A stretch of 64,000 nucleotides of DNA from Lumbricus terrestris (GCA_949752735.1 OX457039.1:21932830-21996829); one strand, 5' to 3'. Numbered from the stretch's first letter, positions 43,509 to 53,661 are shown. Made by a program: numbers and translations. Notes: generated by a model not told the origin, from the sequence alone.

Positions 43509-45758
43509 TCACTGCGACGGACGGCTGAGAATGTCTGGCAGAACATTTAACTTGCCAGGCCGATGTCGAATGTCGAGATTGTATTGTTCGAGTTCCAGAC
43601 TCCATCGAAGGAGCTTCATGTTTTTATTGGCCATCTGATGGATGAACTGCAGCGGCTTATGGTCCGTGTATACCAGGACGAGTGCCGACCCGAAGTACAC
43701 ACTGAAGGCCCGCAACGCGACCATCAGAGCCAACGCCTCCTTTTCGATCGTCGAGTATCGGACTTCATGCGTCAGAAGCTTCCGGCTGATGTAGCAGATC
43801 GGGTGTTCCAAGTCCTCGTGCATCTGAAACAAGCAGGCTCCCACACAGAATTGAGATGCGTCAACACCAACACAAAACTGTTTAGAAAAGTCAGGAGGTC
43901 TAAGAATAGGTCGAGAAGCAAGACGAGATTTCAAATCAACAAAGGCATTCTCTGCTTCCTCATTCCATCTAAAAGGAATCCCTTTCTTCGTTAATGCCGT
44001 AAGCGGCAAAGCAATATCAGAGTAATGAGGTAAATAACGCATATAATACCCCGCAAGACCAAGAAACGATTGCACCTGTTTCTTATTACCAGGTCTGGGA
44101 AAACGTAACACAGCCTCCACCTTCTTTACCCTTGGCTGTACACCATCCACTCCAATGTGGTGACCCAAAAAATCCACTTCCGCATTTGCAAAGACACATT
44201 TAGCTAAGTTCAAAGTCAAGCATGCATCCGCAATCCTACTCAACACCTTACGCAAGTGTATCAAATGATCAGACCATTCTAAACTGAAAATGATTATATC
44301 GTCCAGATACGCATCACAAAAATCATCCAATCCATTCAAAACTTTCGTAATCAACCTTGAAAATGAAGCAGGCGCATTTTTCAATCCGAAGCTCATGAAT
44401 TTCCACTGGTAATGACCCTTCGGGGTTACAAAAGCAGTCAACGGGACTGAATCAGGATGCATTGGAATCTGCCAATACCCTTTGGTCATATCCAATTTTG
44501 TCAAATAGCGGGATTTTCCCAGTCGATCAATTAAGACCTCCACCCGGGGCATCGGAAATGGATCCGCTACGGACAGACCGTTCAGTTTCCTGAAATCCGA
44601 ACATAAGCGATCCGTACCGTCTGGCTTAGGAACCATGACAATCGGAGCCGCCCAAGGACTCTCAGATTCCTCTATGATCCCAGCCTTCAACAACTGTTCC
44701 ACCTCTTTCTCCACCTTAGCCATCCGCTCAGGATTCAATCGATAAGGGGTTTGTCGAACAGGACGAGCACCTTCGACCAATTCAATTCGATGTGACACCA
44801 TATCAGTTTTACCCGGTAACGTACTAAACACATGTGCAAAGTCATGCAAAACATCACGTAATTCATCACGACATTCAGCAGACACATCACATTGTAAGAC
44901 TTTATCCTCCAAAGTCAACTCAGTCACCTTCACATCCGCATTCACCAACAACACAGAAGCAACCACATCATCCTTCGGTACATCATGCAACACATCCGCA
45001 CGATCCACATACCGCTTCATAAGATTCACATGTACCACTCGTTCTGTTTTCCTTCTATCCGGTGTACATACCAAATAGTCAACCGGACCCAGCCGACGCA
45101 ACACCACATAAGGTCCACAATATTTGGCCTGTAAAGGTTTACCCACCAACGGAATCAACAAAAGGACTTTCTCGCCTTCTTCAAAAGTTACAGCCCTCGA
45201 ATGCTTATCATACAGTTGCTTTGACTTAGTTTTAGCCACAACAGCATTTTCACCAGCCATTTGCAACCCAACACGCATACGCTCACGCAATTGTAAGACA
45301 TATTCAATCACATTCTTTCCAGACACTTCGTTCACAATATCTTTTGACAACCATGCCTCTTTCATCAACTGAAGCATACCTCGAACATCCCTACCATACA
45401 TCAAGTCAAAAGCAGAAAACCCAGTACTCTGTACAGGAACTTCTCTATATGCAAACAACACCCAAGGGAGCATAGTATCCCACGAACCCGGATATGTTTC
45501 AGCCAACGCCTTCAACATATCTTTCATAGTACGATGGAAGCGTTCACACGAAGCATTCGTCTGTGGTCTATAAGGACTAGTCTTCAATTGTAGAATACCA
45601 CATTCATGCACAAACACTTGCATCAAATCAGACATGAATTCACTTCCACAATCAGACAGAATTTCTTTCGGAAAACCGAACATCGTAAACACATCACACA
45701 AACATTTCGCAACATCCTGTGCCGTATGGGTCTTCAAAGGAAAAGCAAATGGGACCAT
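43509..45758 (-). CDS. Gmr1-like element A pol: integrase (partial), RT, RNase H
   Basis: A 749-codon open frame of a Ty3/gypsy-group retrotransposon. The first ~250 residues are integrase, starting inside the core: LSDCGSEFMSDLMQVFVHEC, then TNASCERFHRTMKDMLKAL (catalytic Asp and Glu), and the C-terminal GPY/F module (KYCGPYVVLRRLGPVDYLV). RT follows: APIVMVPKPDGTDRLCSDFR (about 375-395), TKLDMTKGYWQIP, SFGLKNAPASFSRLI and DAYLDDIIIFS (catalytic YLDD near residue 482). RNase H has CVGVDASQFCVGACLFQ (near 629), IEKEALAL and YTDHKPLQFI. Integrase thus precedes RT, the order typical of copia but here with gypsy-type RT, as in Gmr1-like elements. The apparent start codon is accidental: at 45754-45755 integrase sequence is joined to an inverted LTR. 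Intact in frame, but lacks gag, protease and the integrase N-terminus. Confidence 0.92.
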   Translation of the reverse strand: MVPFAFPLKTHTAQDVAKCLCDVFTMFGFPKEILSDCGSEFMSDLMQVFVHECGILQLKTSPYRPQTNASCERFHRTMKDMLKALAETYPGSWDTMLPWVLFAYREVPVQSTGFSAFDLMYGRDVRGMLQLMKEAWLSKDIVNEVSGKNVIEYVLQLRERMRVGLQMAGENAVVAKTKSKQLYDKHSRAVTFEEGEKVLLLIPLVGKPLQAKYCGPYVVLRRLGPVDYLVCTPDRRKTERVVHVNLMKRYVDRADVLHDVPKDDVVASVLLVNADVKVTELTLEDKVLQCDVSAECRDELRDVLHDFAHVFSTLPGKTDMVSHRIELVEGARPVRQTPYRLNPERMAKVEKEVEQLLKAGIIEESESPWAAPIVMVPKPDGTDRLCSDFRKLNGLSVADPFPMPRVEVLIDRLGKSRYLTKLDMTKGYWQIPMHPDSVPLTAFVTPKGHYQWKFMSFGLKNAPASFSRLITKVLNGLDDFCDAYLDDIIIFSLEWSDHLIHLRKVLSRIADACLTLNLAKCVFANAEVDFLGHHIGVDGVQPRVKKVEAVLRFPRPGNKKQVQSFLGLAGYYMRYLPHYSDIALPLTALTKKGIPFRWNEEAENAFVDLKSRLASRPILRPPDFSKQFCVGVDASQFCVGACLFQMHEDLEHPICYISRKLLTHEVRYSTIEKEALALMVALRAFSVYFGSALVLVYTDHKPLQFIHQMANKNMKLLRWSLELEQYNLDIRHRPGKLNVLPDILSRPSQ

Positions 45759-46211
45759 TAGATGTCTACGGCCCTTCTGCTCTTCCGTACTCTCTCTTGG
45801 TCACGTGGGTGTGTAGGAGGGACGTTGCCTACTTAAGGGCCGGCGGTCGTGCATTGGGTCCCTTCCGTTGTGGTCTGTGGTGAGCGTGGTTCCTGTCTCT
45901 TGTTGAGCGGTCTGGCGGTGGTTCTTCCTCGTGGTCATGCGAGTTAACCTGCGGGTTCTTTCTTCTACGTCGCCGTCTCGCCCTGTTGGCGATCTGGCCG
46001 TGCATCCGTCTTCCTTGGCTCCGTTAGCCTTGTCTGCCGTGCTGTCGTTCGTACTGAGGTCTCTGGTCTGTTCGACTGCGTATCTACTAGACGGTAACAT
46101 TTTGTTCATTTCGCTGTATATATTGCTCTCTTGAATAAATCTATGTTTATTTCATCCAAATTGGGACCTTATTCTATTAATCATCCCCTTAGACGGCCAT
46201 TGAACCCAACA
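45755..46211 (+). repeat. 5' LTR of Gmr1-like element A (plus orientation)
   Basis: CCATTAGATGTCTACGG ... ACCCAACA, 457 bp, lacking only the first few bases (TGTAG) compared with the inverted copy at 42449-42914. A TATA-like box (GCTGTATATATTGCTC near 46108) and AATAAATCTATG near 46135 are present. It leads directly into a putative primer-binding site and the gag leader. Confidence 0.85.
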
Positions 46212-46223
46212 TATGGGGGCCCT
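46212..46223 (+). promoter_or_regulatory. Putative primer-binding site of element A
   Basis: TATGGGGGCCCT immediately follows the LTR end AACA. Element B has AATGGGGGCCCT at the same place (27634). The shared TGGGGGCCCT, beginning TGG two bases inside, fits pairing with the CCA end of a tRNA; the tRNA is not identified. Confidence 0.6.
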
Positions 46224-46501
46224 CCGTTCTTTTGACCGGGTTTTTGCGTAATTCCGTTGGCAAATTTTGGAAATTTTGTTCCGTGTGTTTTGCGGGAATT
46301 TTGGTGAATTTTGCCGTATTTTTCGGAAATTTTGCGAAGTCGCATTTCGTTTTGTGGGGGCCTGGGCTATTGTTTTGAGTTGGAGGCCGAAATATTGTGC
46401 GTTTCGCACGTGTGACGGTCTTGCAGTGGACTGTCGTTCGCCTTTCTTTGGGTGGAATTTTGGGAAAATTTTGGTTCGATGGTCTGCGCAGTTAGACTAC
46501 T

Positions 46502-49500
46502 ATGGCGTCGACGGCGGAAGGTAATCTTCTTGAATGGGACGAGATAGTGGATTTGCCGGTTGACGAATTGAGACAATATTGTGTGACGTTGGGTGAGGAC
46601 GTTAAGGGTTTATCGAAACCTCAATTACAGAAGTTGGCTAGAAGAGCGTTGTCGCCTAAACATGGAAGTGAGGAGTGGAAACTTCGGGCACAAGCGAAGC
46701 GAGAGGCCGTCGAAATGGAGCGCCTAAAATTTAAAGAGGACAGAGACTTTGAGTGGCAAATGGAGAAAGAGAAAATGAGAATGACAGCTGAGGCGGAGGA
46801 GAAGAAAATAGCAGCTGAGACCGAGAAAATGAGAATAGCAGCTGAAATCGAGAAAGAGAAAATGAGAATGGCAGCTGAGGCGGAGGAGAAGAAAATGGAG
46901 GCCGAGGAGAAGAAAATGAAGATGGAGGTTGAGGCTGAGGAGACGAAACGGAGATTTGACAGGGAGGAGAAAAGGATGAATTTGGATGTCGAAAGACAGA
47001 AATTGGATATGGAAATGAGGAGAGTAGAATTAGGAGGTGTGACAGAACGACCTGTACAGACCAAGGAGGATTTTCGTTTTGGGGCGGCAATGAAATTTGT
47101 TCCAAAATTTGACCCCTCAGATATTGAGCATTATTTTGCGGCATTCGAACAGGCGATGGCATTGCATAAGATTCCGATGGAAAAATGGTCATCCCTTTTA
47201 CAGCCACAACTGTCGGGAAAGGCGGCAAAAGTATTTGCGTCTTTGTCTTTGGATGATTGTGTTGATTATGCTATTGTTAAAACTACGCTCCTCACTGCTT
47301 ATGAACGGATTCCTGAATTCTATCGGAAGAAATTTAGGGAGATGAAAAAAGAACCACGGGAGACTTTTGCAAATTATGCCTATCGTATGCAGATCCCTTT
47401 TCAGCGTTGGATAGAGGGTACAAATTCGTGGGATGATTTGGCTAAATTTAAAGAGGTTATACAGATGGAGCAATTTGTACAAGCGTTACCGCTAGAGGTC
47501 CACAGGTGGCTTTTGGACAAAAGTCCTGAGAGTGTAGCGAGTGCTGCACGAATGGCAGATGAATACGCTGTTTTGTATAAACAGGGGCCGAGTAATTATG
47601 CTGGGGGATTCCAAAGGAATTTTTCTGAGCGTACAAACCGATTCTCATCTGAAGATAGTGAGAAGAAAAATGTGTGGGAGCGTCGGGGCTCTGGGCACAA
47701 GGAAGGTGTGCGCAATGATTCAAAATGGAGTAAGCGTTCGCCTCAAAGAGGGACGTATGGGTTTAAACAGCCTAGTCGTCAAAATGATGACGTGGATGGA
47801 TTTGGGGAGCAGGTCACGTGCTCGTACTGCAGAATTTCTGGGCACTTGAGGTCCCAATGCCGGAAATTACAACGAAAAGAGGGGCCTGAAATTGAAAATT
47901 GGAGGGGTCCGAAACCCGTGGGTTTAGTACAAACTTTGTCGGCACCTGTTAAGGAACAGAGTTTTCAGAAGCCTATTGAAAATGTCGATAAAATGTATGC
48001 TCCTTTCTGTGTGAATGGGTGTGTCATTAATGATATGCATGAACGCAAGGCTGGTAATTTTCTGAGAGACTCAGGTGCACTTCAATCTTTAGTCTCTGCT
48101 GAATGGTTGGATGAACATGATTTTGTACACTTAAATGAGACCAGGCTTCTGCGCGGTATATCTGGTCAAATTATGGAGCGCCCGTTGGTGAAATTGAATG
48201 TGGAGTGTGCATTTGTGAAAGGAGAAATTCTTTGCTGTATGATGAATTCTCTTCCTTTGAATGGTGTACAAGTGGTAATCGGGAATGATATTGCGCTGGC
48301 TGGTAATGTTGTTGATGTGGCTATTACGACCAGAGCGAGAGCACGACAATATGCAGCAGAACGAAGTGAGACAATAAGCGCTGTGTGCACTGAACCGACG
48401 CGCGTGGAGGCGACGAGTCGGGGTCATAGTACAGAGTCGGTCGATCGGACTTTATTGACAGGTGATTTATTGGGTGTGTCAAATGACCCAGCGCTTTTAG
48501 AACCCGGTGATTTAGCAGCTTTATTTGCTCAGACTGAAATTATCGACGACGACTGGACTGAGATCTGTGTTCCGAGATCTGAATTTATAATGAGGCAAAG
48601 AAATTGTCCAGATTTGGTTCCATTGTTTGCGCTGGCGGAAAATAAATCGACGGGCGATGACAGTGTACAACCGTATGCATTGGTTGAAGGTGTGTTAGTG
48701 CGTCGGTGGAACGATAAATTAACTCCATTCGGTATGGGTGTGTCACAAATTGTGGTTCCACGCCAATTGAGAAGGAAGATGTTGCACGTTGCACATGATA
48801 TACCAGCTTCGGGTCATCTGGGAACACAGAAGACATTAGACAGACTGTTAAAACATTTCTGGTGGCCACTTGTGAATAAGGATGTACGTGAGTACTGTCG
48901 TTCATGTGATGTTTGTCAGAGGTTGGGTAAAGGTTCAAGGAATTATAGAGCGCCTATGGTCAGTGTGCCTGTTATGCAAGAAGTGTTTGAACGTCTCGCC
49001 ATGGATATCGTTGGTCCCCTAAGTGTTTGTGCCTTAACGGGTAACAGATTTATACTTACGGTGATTGATTTGGCATCGCATTTCCCATTTGCTTTTCCTT
49101 TGAAGACTCATACGGCACAGGATGTTGCGAAATGTTTGTGTGATGTGTTTACGATGTTCGGTTTTCGGAAAGAAATTCTGTCTGATTGTGGAAGTGAATT
49201 CATGTCTGATTTGATGCAAGTGTTTGTGCATGAATGTGGTATTCTACAATTGAAGACTAGTCCTTATAGACCACAGACGAATGCTTCGTGTGAACGCTTC
49301 CATCGTACTATGAAAGATATGTTGAAGGCGTTGGCTGAAACATATCCGGGTTCGTGGGATACTATGCTCCCTTGGGTGTTGTTTGCATATAGAGAAGTTC
49401 CTGTACAGAGTACTGGGTTTTCTGCTTTTGACTTGATGTATGGTAGGGATGTTCGAGGTATGCTTCAGTTGATGAAAGAGGCATGGTTGTCAAAAGATAT

Positions 49501-49936
49501 TGTGAACGAAGTGTCTGGAAAGAATGTGATTGAATATGTCTTACAATTGCGTGAGCGTATGCGTGTTGGGTTGCACATGGCTGGTGAAAATGCTGTTGTT
49601 GCTAAGACCAAATCAAAGCAACTGTATGATAAGCATTCAAGGGCTGTTACTTTTGAAGAAGGCGAGAAAGTCCTTTTGTTGATTCCGTTGGTGGGTAAAC
49701 CTTTACAGGCCAAATATTGTGGACCTTATGTGGTGTTGCGTCGGCTGGGTCCGGTTGACTATTTGGTATGTACACCGGATAGAAGGAAAACAGAACGAGT
49801 GGTACATGTTGAAACTCCGGCTTTTCAAACTTATAGAAGAAACAAATATTTTTTCTGGGTGAAGAATTCTAATAGGTGGGAGAAGAAACTGTCAGCTAAT
49901 GTTGCTGAAAATAGGAGTTTGCGCTGTGTTCTCTAA
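46502..49936 (+). CDS. Gmr1-like element A gag-protease-integrase polyprotein
   Basis: A 1144-codon frame; the ATG lies about 290 bp after the LTR. Gag: residues 1-60 (LGEDVKGLSKPQLQKLARRA), a long charged coiled coil of repeated EKMRMAAEAEEKKM-like units (about 75-180), a capsid-like region with FDPSDIEHYFAAFEQAM and LLQPQLSGKAAKVF, and one CCHC zinc knuckle (C-SYC-RISGH-LRSQ-C, about 440-453). Protease: FLRDSGALQSLVSAEWLD (Asp near 523) and VVIGNDIALAG. Integrase: HHCC module (HVAHDIPASGHLG to CRSCDVCQR, about 761-805), MDIVGPLS and TVIDLASHFPFAF, SDCGSEF (near 893), the Glu in TNASCERFHRT (near 930), and GPYVVLRRLGPVDYLV. Homology to element A pol ends at about 49811; the last 40 residues are foreign. 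No RT follows: integrase comes straight after protease, agreeing with the minus-strand piece in which RT follows integrase. Confidence 0.93.
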   Translation: MASTAEGNLLEWDEIVDLPVDELRQYCVTLGEDVKGLSKPQLQKLARRALSPKHGSEEWKLRAQAKREAVEMERLKFKEDRDFEWQMEKEKMRMTAEAEEKKIAAETEKMRIAAEIEKEKMRMAAEAEEKKMEAEEKKMKMEVEAEETKRRFDREEKRMNLDVERQKLDMEMRRVELGGVTERPVQTKEDFRFGAAMKFVPKFDPSDIEHYFAAFEQAMALHKIPMEKWSSLLQPQLSGKAAKVFASLSLDDCVDYAIVKTTLLTAYERIPEFYRKKFREMKKEPRETFANYAYRMQIPFQRWIEGTNSWDDLAKFKEVIQMEQFVQALPLEVHRWLLDKSPESVASAARMADEYAVLYKQGPSNYAGGFQRNFSERTNRFSSEDSEKKNVWERRGSGHKEGVRNDSKWSKRSPQRGTYGFKQPSRQNDDVDGFGEQVTCSYCRISGHLRSQCRKLQRKEGPEIENWRGPKPVGLVQTLSAPVKEQSFQKPIENVDKMYAPFCVNGCVINDMHERKAGNFLRDSGALQSLVSAEWLDEHDFVHLNETRLLRGISGQIMERPLVKLNVECAFVKGEILCCMMNSLPLNGVQVVIGNDIALAGNVVDVAITTRARARQYAAERSETISAVCTEPTRVEATSRGHSTESVDRTLLTGDLLGVSNDPALLEPGDLAALFAQTEIIDDDWTEICVPRSEFIMRQRNCPDLVPLFALAENKSTGDDSVQPYALVEGVLVRRWNDKLTPFGMGVSQIVVPRQLRRKMLHVAHDIPASGHLGTQKTLDRLLKHFWWPLVNKDVREYCRSCDVCQRLGKGSRNYRAPMVSVPVMQEVFERLAMDIVGPLSVCALTGNRFILTVIDLASHFPFAFPLKTHTAQDVAKCLCDVFTMFGFRKEILSDCGSEFMSDLMQVFVHECGILQLKTSPYRPQTNASCERFHRTMKDMLKALAETYPGSWDTMLPWVLFAYREVPVQSTGFSAFDLMYGRDVRGMLQLMKEAWLSKDIVNEVSGKNVIEYVLQLRERMRVGLHMAGENAVVAKTKSKQLYDKHSRAVTFEEGEKVLLLIPLVGKPLQAKYCGPYVVLRRLGPVDYLVCTPDRRKTERVVHVETPAFQTYRRNKYFFWVKNSNRWEKKLSANVAENRSLRCVL

Positions 49937-50065
49937 GGTTCGCGTGTGATTGACAGTGAATACTTGCACGGACAAATGAGACGTTGTTGAACGATTAGGC
50001 CTAAATAAATAATCCTAGTTAGGTTAGGAAGTAGACATCTCGAATTTAAAAATAAACTACAAAAA

Positions 50066-50598
50066 ATGGCAGAAAGTCGTGTTACTGTATCACCCAGCGG
50101 TGAGGTAAGGGAAATGTCTGCCGGCAATACGTCCGAACTGCTGGAGCGTATGTTAACCAAAATCACCGAGATTGGCACAACCCAGTCCCATCTGGCCTCC
50201 CACTGCTCCCAGTTGTCCCAGATAGCCAGCGTTCAATCGGATTATCGCAGAGTCACCATGACGTAGTTGAGAGATTGGAGGGAATAGAAGGATTCGTAAT
50301 TGACCAAGTGGACCAGTCCAAATCGAACCCTGACTTCTTCCACGAAGAAGTTGTGACCCCAACGGGCACCGCCCTGCCACTAGGGAACACCTCGTTCAAC
50401 CCTACCGTCCTCCGATTCCCCGAGTTCGAATCTCGCACTGACGACCCCAGACAGGGAGCCAGTACCGGATCCTTCCAACCACGGAGAAGCGAGAGGATTC
50501 GGGAACGTCAGTGTTTCCGGTCCATTCGTGAAGAAAACCCCACGATAAGAATTCCACTAGTCGCAGCAGGAGCCTCATTCCAATCCTCCCTGGTATAG
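50066..50598 (+). pseudogene. Unrecognised gag-like ORF remnants
   Basis: Two frames: 50066-50266 (GNTSELLERMLTKITEIGTT, coiled-coil-like) and 50275-50598 (TSFNPTVLRFPEFESRTDDP, then SFQPRRSERIRERQ). An ATG preceded by an A-rich leader and a Ser/Pro/Arg-rich downstream part resemble the gag start of a retroelement, but I cannot match a family. The frames are separated by a stop or frameshift. Could be a degraded host or viral-like ORF. Confidence 0.3.
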
Positions 50599-50767
50599 CG
50601 CGGGGAGGAGAGGCACTCGTTCCCCGGAACGAAGGCCGGTCGGGTGGCCGTCTTCATCAGAGGGTGCTCCGACGAAATCACAGATCACAGATCTTAACTA
50701 TACTAACTGAGCAGACAGACTGCAATACATGGCGCTAATAGCAGCCTACAAAGCATATCCGCGCAAC

Positions 50768-50855
50768 GGAGCTCAAACTCGCTACCTCTTGCACTCTACG
50801 CCAGCGTGTTATCCATTACTCTACCGGGACCCCCACTCACGAAGATTCCATATTA
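50768..50855 (-). other. Possible tRNA-like SINE head (minus)
   Basis: On the minus strand GGTCCCGGTAGAGTAATGGA is A-box-like and GAGTTTGAGCTCC is a weak B-box, in a tRNA-like spacing. It does not fold into a clean tRNA by eye. The stretch 50870-51950 otherwise holds only a LINE-like (GATT)n tail near 51238-51255, a 16-bp palindrome at 51370, and no gene that I can support. Confidence 0.3.
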
Positions 50856-51369
50856 AATCCTCTGGGCCATTTGTATAGAACTCAATTCCTATTCATATCC
50901 ACCAGCAACAGGCGTCCCGTTTGCAAGGGCTAAATCACTGCTACGCGACTATACTTAATTCGTGAATATGAAGATATTTAACCTTATATGCACTGATTTG
51001 CTTTGTTTGATTTGTGTTTATTAGTTAAGGTACATGATCTGTCTTGTCGTGGTGTTTGTAGCCTACAGTTCAATTCATGCCGTTAACCGTCTAGCCACCA
51101 GTTAAAATAGTACAAGTAAATAAGTGTCCCTGTTAGCGGGATATTCATCCCTTAGGGCCTTCCTTGTTGCCATCCTATTATGTGATGCAAGCTATACTTT
51201 AAGTAATTGTTTTATGGCTGATGGTCACAATAAGTGAATTGATTGATTGATTATAAATTTCTGGAGTGTTATCTACTGTTTATCCATAATTAACAATTTT
51301 GTTAATACGACAGCGTAAAATGCTAACTTTGTAGTGTTGAAATAAAAAAAGTTGTCAGGACATCTCTGG

Positions 51370-51385
51370 GGGGAGTTAACTCCCC
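51370..51385. repeat. 16-bp perfect palindrome
   Basis: GGGGAGTTAACTCCCC at 51370-51385, flanked by GACATCTCTGG and CCGGAATGACATCCCCAG. Could be the relic of two fused inverted ends or a binding site; no further support. Confidence 0.5.
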
Positions 51386-51949
51386 GGAATGACATCCCCA
51401 GAAAAATTTGACAGAGTGATAATAGTTTTTAGTTGCTGTTTACACCACTGTTTCACATTAAATGTTTTAATATACCATGATATTATTATTTACTATTGTA
51501 TGATTATGATGCTATTATTTACTGTTATTATACGACACTATCATATTGCAATGAGTATAACTTTCTGTTAATATTTGTACAAATAGTATTTTTGTACAAC
51601 TGATTGTAGTTGTGTTTACATCATTGTATTGCACCACCTTTATTTTTGTGCAGGGTCTATATTTGTGCGTCCCGGACGCACGGACGCACACTAACGGAAT
51701 CACTGCATGCAATAAAGCCAACAAGCAGGATAAACCCTAGAGAACATACATGTATGACTTTAGCATAGAAAACAACATTGTGACACGCAGGCCCTACATA
51801 CAGAATAATGTCATTTGGTCTTTAATAAATGGGAACTGATGCCTCATTGGTCAAAATTTGCATTTTAGTTGTTTCCAATGCACATAGTCTACTCTCAGCA
51901 TGGGCATACACTAATCGGTACGAGCGAGATTTCATATTTCGGTCAAGAG

Positions 51950-52039
51950 TCAAGACAACGCACATATGCCTTTAGATTTCTTGTCTTCGGAAGCCACATC
52001 TTCATTCAGTTCACTTTTGTCGAATTCGGTGTCACCAGC
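51950..52039 (-). CDS. Possible terminal exon of an unrecognised host gene
   Basis: On the minus strand an acceptor-like AATTTTCACAG precedes a 29-codon open stretch that is acidic and Lys-rich (FDKSELNEDVASEDKKSKG) and ends CALS-stop. A Cys four residues from the end would fit a CaaX prenylation box. An open run of this length after an AG is not rare by chance, so the call rests on composition and the acceptor only. No neighbouring exon was recognised. Confidence 0.28.
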   Translation of the reverse strand, partial: AGDTEFDKSELNEDVASEDKKSKGICALS

Positions 52040-52459
52040 CTGTGAAAATTTGAGTCAAAATTAACTAGAAGCATATAATTGAAATTATAAATGTTCTGCA
52101 TAGTGAGCCTAACAAGTAGGCCTAGGCCTATAACGGGACCCGATTCCACACTACGGCTCAAATGTCTAGTGGAAGCGTTTCCCAGATCTCGATCATGATC
52201 TGAGATCATGTTACTGATTTGCATATTGTCTTTCTATTTGTGGAAATATAGGTTAATGTCCTAAATGTCATTCAATCAACAAGACCGTTGGTTCAATATT
52301 AAAAAATGTACCAGAATAATGAATATTAATATATATCAACAAATAAGCTACATTTAATGGATCATTTGTCTAGGGGAATATACCGTGGGAAATGTCTAAT
52401 TTAATATGGGCCTATTACCTAGACCAGTACTTCTTATTCGAATTTTAAGGATATAACTA

Positions 52460-53090
52460 TTATAATAGCCTGCCACATTGAATTCCTTTGCGTTCGCCGT
52501 CTCTTACCACTGGGTTTGAATTCATTCGATTATAGTTAGACGCGTTATTGAATCCGAATGGCATGCCATTGAAGCGAAACAATCCATTCACGCTTACAGA
52601 GGTTGTCATATCTTTGGAACTTTCACTCATGGGAATCTGCCAATAACTTTGCAAAACTTTATCAAACCTCCTGAAAATCTGACTGCCACTTAACTTATTG
52701 AATACATCTTCAATTGCCATCATGGGTTCTGGAAAAAAACTCAATAATTTGTTGAGCTGCCTAATACTTACAACATCAGCGATTTGATCCATCCGACTTC
52801 TTACCAACTACAAGTGGTGCTGCATATGCTGCATCTGATTTCTCTATCACAACACTCTCCAACATCATCTCTATCTCCCTATCAATTTCCTTTTTCAGTC
52901 CATAGGGTCTTAGGTATACCTTTGATCGAACAGGAGTATTGCATGTCAAATTTATCTTGTGTCCTACTAACTCGGTTCTTCCAGGTACATCTAAGAATGC
53001 ATATCTATATTATTCCAACAACCTCATCAATTCTCCTCTTAATTGCTTTTAATGTAAGATCTGGATTAATCTGTACATCTCTGTAGGCAG
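52460..53090 (-). pseudogene. Ty3/gypsy reverse transcriptase fragment
   Basis: In minus-strand frames: LVGHKINLTCNTPVRSKVY, RPYGLKKEIDREIEMMLES, EKSDAAYAAPLVV, then FFPEPMMAIEDVFNKLSGSQ, DKVLQSYWQIPMSESSKDM and FRFNGMPFGFNNAS. These are the N-terminal half of a gypsy RT up to the fingers/palm boundary; the catalytic YxDD is missing. Frameshift near 52800. The family differs from the Gmr1-like elements: its sequence is like ordinary metavirid gypsy pol. A hAT-like remnant starts where the RT ends. Confidence 0.75.
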
Positions 53091-53094
53091 AGGC

Positions 53095-53648
53095 GTAGCG
53101 ACCGCCCTCCGTACCCTCCGACCGGAGGGGACCCCCGCAAGAAATGGTGCCCCCGAAAGTGGCAAAACATGTAAGGTGTAGCTATAGGTAAGTGACATCT
53201 ATTGACGCTTTTGCACAATTCATGTTGGAAAGCACTGTCAGAAAGACTTCAGCAGCAGTAAGCAGGCCTACGGAATACATGTACTCTGTAGCCCTATGTA
53301 TGCTATATATAAAATGAATACCCATTATAAATTTATTGTACAAAATATAAATACCGCATTCCAATTTCTGTATTGTAAAGGCCCTAAGAGCCAAATTTTG
53401 AACGCTGAAAATGCAACAGAGTTTTCAGATGTGCAGCACTGGATCAGGGCACTTTGATGCCAATACTAGAAAATTTCTTAGAGAATAAATAATATCAGAT
53501 TTAGAGTTTATTAATAATTATGAAACGAACTTACTTATAGCATAAGCACGTTACAGAATTACGTACATCGCATACCAGTTTCTGCATTGTAAGGGGCCCC
53601 GCCCGCCGCCCCGAACATATGTTCATTGTTGCTACGGCCCTGCACTAG
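53095..53648. mobile_element. hAT-like element remnant (CAGAGGCGTAGC ends)
   Basis: Starts CAGAGGCGTAGCGACCGCC and ends TTGCTACGGCCCTG, the inverted-repeat type seen at 59484 and 17197. Subterminal GGAGGGGACCCCCGC and GGGGCCCCGCCC also match that family. No matching 8-bp duplication is visible, so one flank has probably rearranged. Non-coding. Confidence 0.6.
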
Positions 53649-53661
53649 TCCATAGGATGCC

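Noticed and set aside
46621..49713. Several minus-strand frames opposite the gag-PR-IN polyprotein
   Set aside because: They are antisense shadows of the plus-strand gene and have no recognisable domains.
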